From Rheinheimera sp. (GTDB lineage Bacteria; Pseudomonadota; Gammaproteobacteria; Enterobacterales; Alteromonadaceae), in contig NZ_JAIWOI010000090.1 of NCBI RefSeq assembly GCF_020217005.1, positions 1 through 10,000 on the forward strand: a DNA stretch of 10,000 bases, in the 5' to 3' direction. Each line of letters starts with the position of its first letter. The first letter of the stretch is position 1. Made by a program: the position numbers and the translations under genes. Of the stretch, positions 7,369-10,000 are shown in pieces. A model generated the notes under the pieces. It did not search any database and was not told where the DNA came from. It worked only from the letters and a program-made list of their open reading frames with translations.

Positions 7369-7374
7369 TATACT
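7369..7374 (+). promoter_or_regulatory. Candidate -10 of plsY promoter
   Basis: TATACT lies about 65 bases upstream of the plsY start in the folB-plsY divergent gap. No good -35 is present at 16-18 bp. A 6-bp dyad ATAGGC (7347-7352) / GCCTAT (7366-7371) overlaps it and could be an operator. AGGA at 7425-7428 is the plsY ribosome binding site. Confidence 0.35.
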
Positions 7375-7438
7375 CTGAACACCTTATTAAACAGAACGCG
7401 ATTTTAGCGTACTTTGCCGGACTGAGGAACCTTAATCC

Positions 7439-8062
7439 ATGACCCCTACCATAGCGATATTGATGCTGCTCGCTTATTTAAGCGGCTCAATCTCGTCTGC
7501 CATACTGGTCAGTCGAATTTTCAGGCTGCCCGATCCGCGCACTCATGGTTCAGGTAATCCGGGCGCTACTAATGTCCTGCGTCTAGGTGGTGCTTTCCCT
7601 GCCTCATTAGTCTTGGTATTTGATGTACTCAAAGGCACTATTCCGGTCTGGGGTTCGTATTTTTTAGGCATAGAAGCTTTCTACCTGGGTATGATTGCGG
7701 TCTGTGCCTGTCTGGGTCATATATTCCCGATCTTTTTTGGCTTTAAAGGTGGTAAAGCTGTGGCTACAGCTTTTGGCAGTATGATGCCTATAGGGCTGGA
7801 TTTAGCAGGTTTACTGATTTCCACCTGGATGATGTTAATAGGCGCCACAGGCTACTCTTCGCTAGCAGCTATAGTGACTGTAAGTCTGGCGCCTATTTTT
7901 ACCTGGTTTATCAAACCTCTGTACACTATCCCTGTGTCTATGCTGAGCCTGTTGATTATAGTCCGTCACAAGGACAACATCATCCGGCTCTGGCAGGGTA
8001 AGGAAACTAAGGTTTGGCATAAAAACCGCAAAAACAAAGCTCAAAATACCGAACAAGACTAA
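7439..8062 (+). CDS. plsY: Acyl-phosphate:glycerol-3-phosphate acyltransferase PlsY
   Basis: PlsY is an integral inner-membrane enzyme that transfers an acyl group from acyl-phosphate (made by PlsX) to glycerol-3-phosphate, the first acylation in phospholipid synthesis. The 207-residue protein (E. coli about 205) is strongly hydrophobic with five or more membrane segments. It shows the three conserved loops: SGSISSA (15-21), [13 protein letters not shown] (36-48), and [18 protein letters not shown] (93-110). The [14 protein letters not shown] segment (176-189) is also typical. The polar C-terminal tail ([13 protein letters not shown]) is the variable part. ATG 7439 has AGGA 10 nt upstream. 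The stop codon TAA (8060-8062) runs into the first bases of the REP-like palindrome that separates it from convergent tsaD. Confidence 0.96.
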   Translation: MTPTIAILMLLAYLSGSISSAILVSRIFRLPDPRTHGSGNPGATNVLRLGGAFPASLVLVFDVLKGTIPVWGSYFLGIEAFYLGMIAVCACLGHIFPIFFGFKGGKAVATAFGSMMPIGLDLAGLLISTWMMLIGATGYSSLAAIVTVSLAPIFTWFIKPLYTIPVSMLSLLIIVRHKDNIIRLWQGKETKVWHKNRKNKAQNTEQD

Positions 8063-8118
8063 AAATGGGGTCAGATCACATTAGTTATGCGTAACCAATG
8101 TGATCTGACCCCATTTTT
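8061..8118. terminator. REP-like palindrome acting as bidirectional terminator between plsY and tsaD
   Basis: Bases 8061-8082 (beginning AAAAATGGGGTCAGATC) are the exact reverse complement of 8097-8118, a perfect 22-bp stem. Inside, GTTA/TAAC (8084-8087 with 8092-8095) adds four pairs around a TGCG loop after one A-C mismatch. An A run before the stem and a T run after it make a factor-independent terminator on both strands. It fills the space between the two stop codons almost exactly. The GGGGTCAGA...TCTGACCCC core resembles REP palindromes associated with REP-associated tyrosine (Y1) transposases; that resemblance is from memory. Confidence 0.85.
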
Positions 8119-8119
8119 A

Positions 8120-9133
8120 TTACAAGGCTGGCAGTTGCTCCATAGGCCAGCGTGGTGTTACCCCTATAGTTAAGTCCTGCTGCTGCCCTGCTTTTAAACG
8201 CTGAAAACCAGCAAAAGCAATCATAGCGCCGTTGTCGGTGCAAAACTCTTTGCGTGGGTAATAAACCTGACCTTTTAAACTTTTCAGCAGTACTTCTAAC
8301 TGTTCACGCAATGAGGTATTGGCACTGACGCCACCGGCCACCACTAAACGTTTTAAGCGCTGTTCTTTTAACGCCCGACGACACTTCAACACCAGCGTAT
8401 CCACTACAGCCTGTTGAAATGACGCTGCTATATCGGCCTGCACTTCAGGACTTTTGCCCTCGGCTGCGATCACATTAGCAGCTGCAGTTTTTAAACCACT
8501 GAAGCTGAAATTCAAACCAGGTCTGTCAGTCATAGGGCGAGGAAAAGCGTATTTATCAGCTTGACCTTGAGTGGCTAATTTCGCCAGCAAAGGCCCACCG
8601 GGATAATCTAAACCCATTAATTTGGCTGTTTTATCAAAAGCTTCACCAGCGGCATCATCCACAGATTCGCCTAAAAGCTGGTACTGACCTATGCCATCCA
8701 CCCGCACCAGTTGCGTGTGCCCACCTGAGACCAACAAGGCGATAAAAGGAAACTCTGGTGGGTTTTCTTCCAGCATAGGTGCCAGTAAATGGCCTTCCAT
8801 ATGATGCACTGCAAGTGCGGGCTTGCCCCAGGCAAAAGCTAAACTACGGCCTATTGCGGCCCCCACTAACAAAGCTCCGGCTAAACCAGGGCCCGCTGTA
8901 TAAGCAACACCGTCTATGTCAGATGCCTCACAACCCGCTTCTATTAGCGCTTGTTGAATTAAAGGTAATGTTTTACGTATGTGGTCACGAGAGGCCAGCT
9001 CAGGCACTACGCCACCATAATCTGCATGCAATGGGATCTGGCTGTATAACACATGACTTAACAGACCCCGCTCTTCGTCATACACAGCGATGCCGGTTTC
9101 ATCACAGGATGTTTCTATGCCAAGTACTCGCAT
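8120..9133 (-). CDS. tsaD: tRNA N6-adenosine threonylcarbamoyltransferase TsaD
   Basis: TsaD, with TsaB, TsaE and TsaC, transfers the threonylcarbamoyl group to A37 of ANN-decoding tRNAs (t6A). At 337 residues it matches the E. coli length exactly. The ASKHA-fold signature appears in order: [16 protein letters not shown], then HHMEGHL with metal ligands His111 and His115, [10 protein letters not shown] (about 134-143), the [13 protein letters not shown] loop, [23 protein letters not shown], and the third metal ligand Asp300 in [15 protein letters not shown] 9131-9133 is preceded by AAGGGGAG with about 4-5 nt spacing, a strong site. It is transcribed alone, divergent from rpsU and convergent with plsY, as in many gammaproteobacteria. 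Confidence 0.98.
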   Translation of the reverse strand: MRVLGIETSCDETGIAVYDEERGLLSHVLYSQIPLHADYGGVVPELASRDHIRKTLPLIQQALIEAGCEASDIDGVAYTAGPGLAGALLVGAAIGRSLAFAWGKPALAVHHMEGHLLAPMLEENPPEFPFIALLVSGGHTQLVRVDGIGQYQLLGESVDDAAGEAFDKTAKLMGLDYPGGPLLAKLATQGQADKYAFPRPMTDRPGLNFSFSGLKTAAANVIAAEGKSPEVQADIAASFQQAVVDTLVLKCRRALKEQRLKRLVVAGGVSANTSLREQLEVLLKSLKGQVYYPRKEFCTDNGAMIAFAGFQRLKAGQQQDLTIGVTPRWPMEQLPAL

Positions 9134-9165
9134 TTTGCTCCCCTTACCTATATGCTACGCGGCGA

Positions 9166-9171
9166 ATTGTA
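9166..9171 (-). promoter_or_regulatory. Candidate -10 of tsaD promoter
   Basis: The minus strand reads TACAAT, 5 of 6 to consensus, about 33 bases upstream of the tsaD start. The -35 region (TGGTGA-like, 9189-9194) is weak. The hexamer overlaps the left arm of the dyad at 9167-9200. Confidence 0.4.
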
Positions 9172-9200
9172 CTGGGATCCGAGCATCATCACCAGTACAA
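9167..9200. promoter_or_regulatory. Perfect 9-bp dyad in the tsaD-rpsU divergent promoter region
   Basis: TTGTACTGG (9167-9175) and CCAGTACAA (9192-9200) are exact inverted copies, with centres 25 bp apart (16-nt spacer). The dyad covers the tsaD -10 and ends 11 bp before the rpsU -35, a plausible position for an operator controlling both. It lies upstream of both predicted transcription starts, so an RNA hairpin is less likely. The regulator is unknown; it does not fit the LexA CTG-N10-CAG pattern. Confidence 0.4.
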
Positions 9201-9210
9201 CACTTATTGC

Positions 9211-9240
9211 TTTACATTGGGGCTGGCTTTTGAGTAAAAT
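9211..9240 (+). promoter_or_regulatory. Probable rpsU promoter
   Basis: TTTACA (9211-9216) and TAAAAT (9235-9240) are separated by 18 bp, a good sigma-70 type pair. The start would be near 9247, giving a leader of about 56 nt before rpsU. Confidence 0.65.
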
Positions 9241-9262
9241 GCCGCACCATTTTTAATCGTAT

Positions 9263-9279
9263 TGGTTAGACACTAACCA
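9263..9279 (+). promoter_or_regulatory. Small hairpin in the rpsU leader, upstream of the SD
   Basis: TGGTTAG (9263-9269) pairs with CTAACCA (9273-9279) around an ACA triloop, with a possible extra T-G pair outside. It ends 9 bases before the SD GAGGTGAG (9289-9296). It could affect rpsU translation, for example by autogenous control, but no S21 binding determinant can be recognised. Confidence 0.35.
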
Positions 9280-9302
9280 GAGTTGACCGAGGTGAGAATT
9301 TA

Positions 9303-9518
9303 ATGCCTGTTGTTAAAGTAAAAGAAAACGAACCATTTGACGTAGCTTTACGTCGTTTCAAGCGCTCTTGTGAAAAAGCTGGCGTATTAGCTGATGTACG
9401 CTCTAAAGAGTTTTTCGAGAAGCCAACTTGGGTTCGTAAGCGTAAGAAAGCTGCCGCTGTTAAGCGTCACATGAAAAAGCTTTCTCGCGAAAACGCTCGT
9501 CGCATCAAGCTTTACTAA
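9303..9518 (+). CDS. rpsU: 30S ribosomal protein S21
   Basis: The 71-residue basic protein has the same length as E. coli S21 and reads [20 protein letters not shown] at its start and [11 protein letters not shown] at its end, with the conserved [15 protein letters not shown] segment between. S21 sits on the 30S platform near the 3' end of 16S rRNA and assists initiation on mRNAs. The very strong Shine-Dalgarno GAGGTGAG (9289-9296, spacing 6) precedes the ATG. It is the first gene of the macromolecular-synthesis region (rpsU ... dnaG-rpoD in relatives); here yqeY follows after 16 bp with no terminator between. Confidence 0.99.
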   Translation: MPVVKVKENEPFDVALRRFKRSCEKAGVLADVRSKEFFEKPTWVRKRKKAAAVKRHMKKLSRENARRIKLY

Positions 9519-9534
9519 GATTATTGCCTGACCT

Positions 9535-9978
9535 ATGGCATTGTTAGAACAGCTGCAAGAAGCGCAAAAAGACGCAATGCGTGCCAAAGACAAATTGCGT
9601 CTGGGTACTATTCGTTTAGCTTTAGCTGAAATCAAACAACGTCAAATTGACTCGCAGATGGTGCCTGATGACGCCAATGTCCTTCCAGTGTTAACCAAAA
9701 TGGTTAAGCAGCGGAAAGAGTCTGCCAGTCAATACAGTGCAGCAGGTCGGCAAGATTTAGCTGATATTGAATTAGCAGAAATCGTAATCGTAGAACAGTT
9801 TTTGCCACAAGCCTTATCTCAGGCAGAGCTAGATGATTTAGTGCAGCAAGCTATCACTGCTGTTGCAGCCTCTGGAATGCAGGACATGGCGAAAGTCATG
9901 GCCCACTTAAAGCCGCAGGTTCAAGGCCGTACTGATATGGCCGTTTTAAGTCAGGTTATTAAAGCTCGTTTGAGTTAA
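9535..9978 (+). CDS. yqeY: GatB/YqeY domain-containing protein
   Basis: The 147-residue soluble protein is a complete free-standing YqeY. It opens MALLEQLQEAQKDAMRAKDK and contains LGTIRLALAEIKQRQID, VLTKMVKQRKESASQY and VIVEQFLPQALS; it closes with GMQDMAKVMAHLKPQVQGR. This fold is homologous to the C-terminal tail of GatB, which contacts tRNA in the Asp/Glu-tRNA amidotransferase. The function of the stand-alone protein is not established, though a tRNA-related role is plausible given that homology and its place beside rpsU. It lies 16 bp after rpsU and has no convincing Shine-Dalgarno of its own, so translation probably depends on ribosomes leaving rpsU. The last 22 bases of the window after its stop hold nothing recognisable; dnaG would be expected next. 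Confidence 0.95.
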   Translation: MALLEQLQEAQKDAMRAKDKLRLGTIRLALAEIKQRQIDSQMVPDDANVLPVLTKMVKQRKESASQYSAAGRQDLADIELAEIVIVEQFLPQALSQAELDDLVQQAITAVAASGMQDMAKVMAHLKPQVQGRTDMAVLSQVIKARLS

Positions 9979-10000
9979 GCTTCTAGCTGAACTACTGCAC

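Noticed and set aside
9167..9200. LexA box for rpsU, as in E. coli
   Set aside because: No CTG-N10-CAG pattern occurs in the dyad or in the rest of the gap as read.
8779..9237. 152-codon plus-strand ORF opposite tsaD
   Set aside because: Its protein has no recognisable domain and lies wholly antisense to a full, conserved tsaD and its promoter region, so it is a shadow frame.

Overview
The window reads as a chromosomal core region of a gammaproteobacterium. Protein style (PutA C-terminus, GspA/GspB pair, Cca, TsaD, S21) and gene order suggest the Rheinheimera/Alishewanella area of the Alteromonadales/Chromatiaceae. That placement is inference from general resemblance, not from a search. The window is densely coded. 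No tRNA or rRNA gene, CRISPR array, transposase gene or prophage gene was seen, and no gene-free stretch exceeds about 240 bp.

Layout: 1-1899 is the 3' part of putA (proline catabolism), closed by a strong intrinsic terminator at 1927-1955. 2030-3247 encodes a c-di-GMP phosphodiesterase-type protein (DUF3391 + HD-GYP). It meets the minus-strand gspA-gspB pair (4995 down to 3256, type II secretion assembly factors) tail to tail, 8 bp apart. The 239 bp between gspA and cca, which are divergent, hold a 124-bp imperfect inverted-repeat element (5043-5166). Both of its ends abut outward-facing -10 hexamers. Next comes a short leader ORF that looks like a degenerate copy of the cca start. cca (5235-6476, tRNA CCA addition) overlaps the end of the minus-strand folB-folK pair (7301 down to 6442, folate synthesis) by 35 bp. 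plsY (7439-8062, phospholipid synthesis) diverges from folB and converges on tsaD (9133 down to 8120, tRNA t6A synthesis). The 57 bp between those two stop codons is almost entirely a perfect 22-bp inverted repeat of REP-like appearance. tsaD diverges from rpsU-yqeY (9303-9978), the start of the classic macromolecular-synthesis region that normally continues to dnaG and rpoD beyond the window.

How the genes fit: the cca / folB / plsY / tsaD / rpsU neighbourhood is the well-known gammaproteobacterial housekeeping cluster for translation (CCA ends, t6A, S21), folate and membrane lipid. I found no new multi-gene system. The points most worth a second look lie between the genes: the 5043-5166 element, the duplicated cca start, the REP-like bidirectional hairpin, a 9-bp dyad between tsaD and rpsU, and a substituted signature arginine in FolK.
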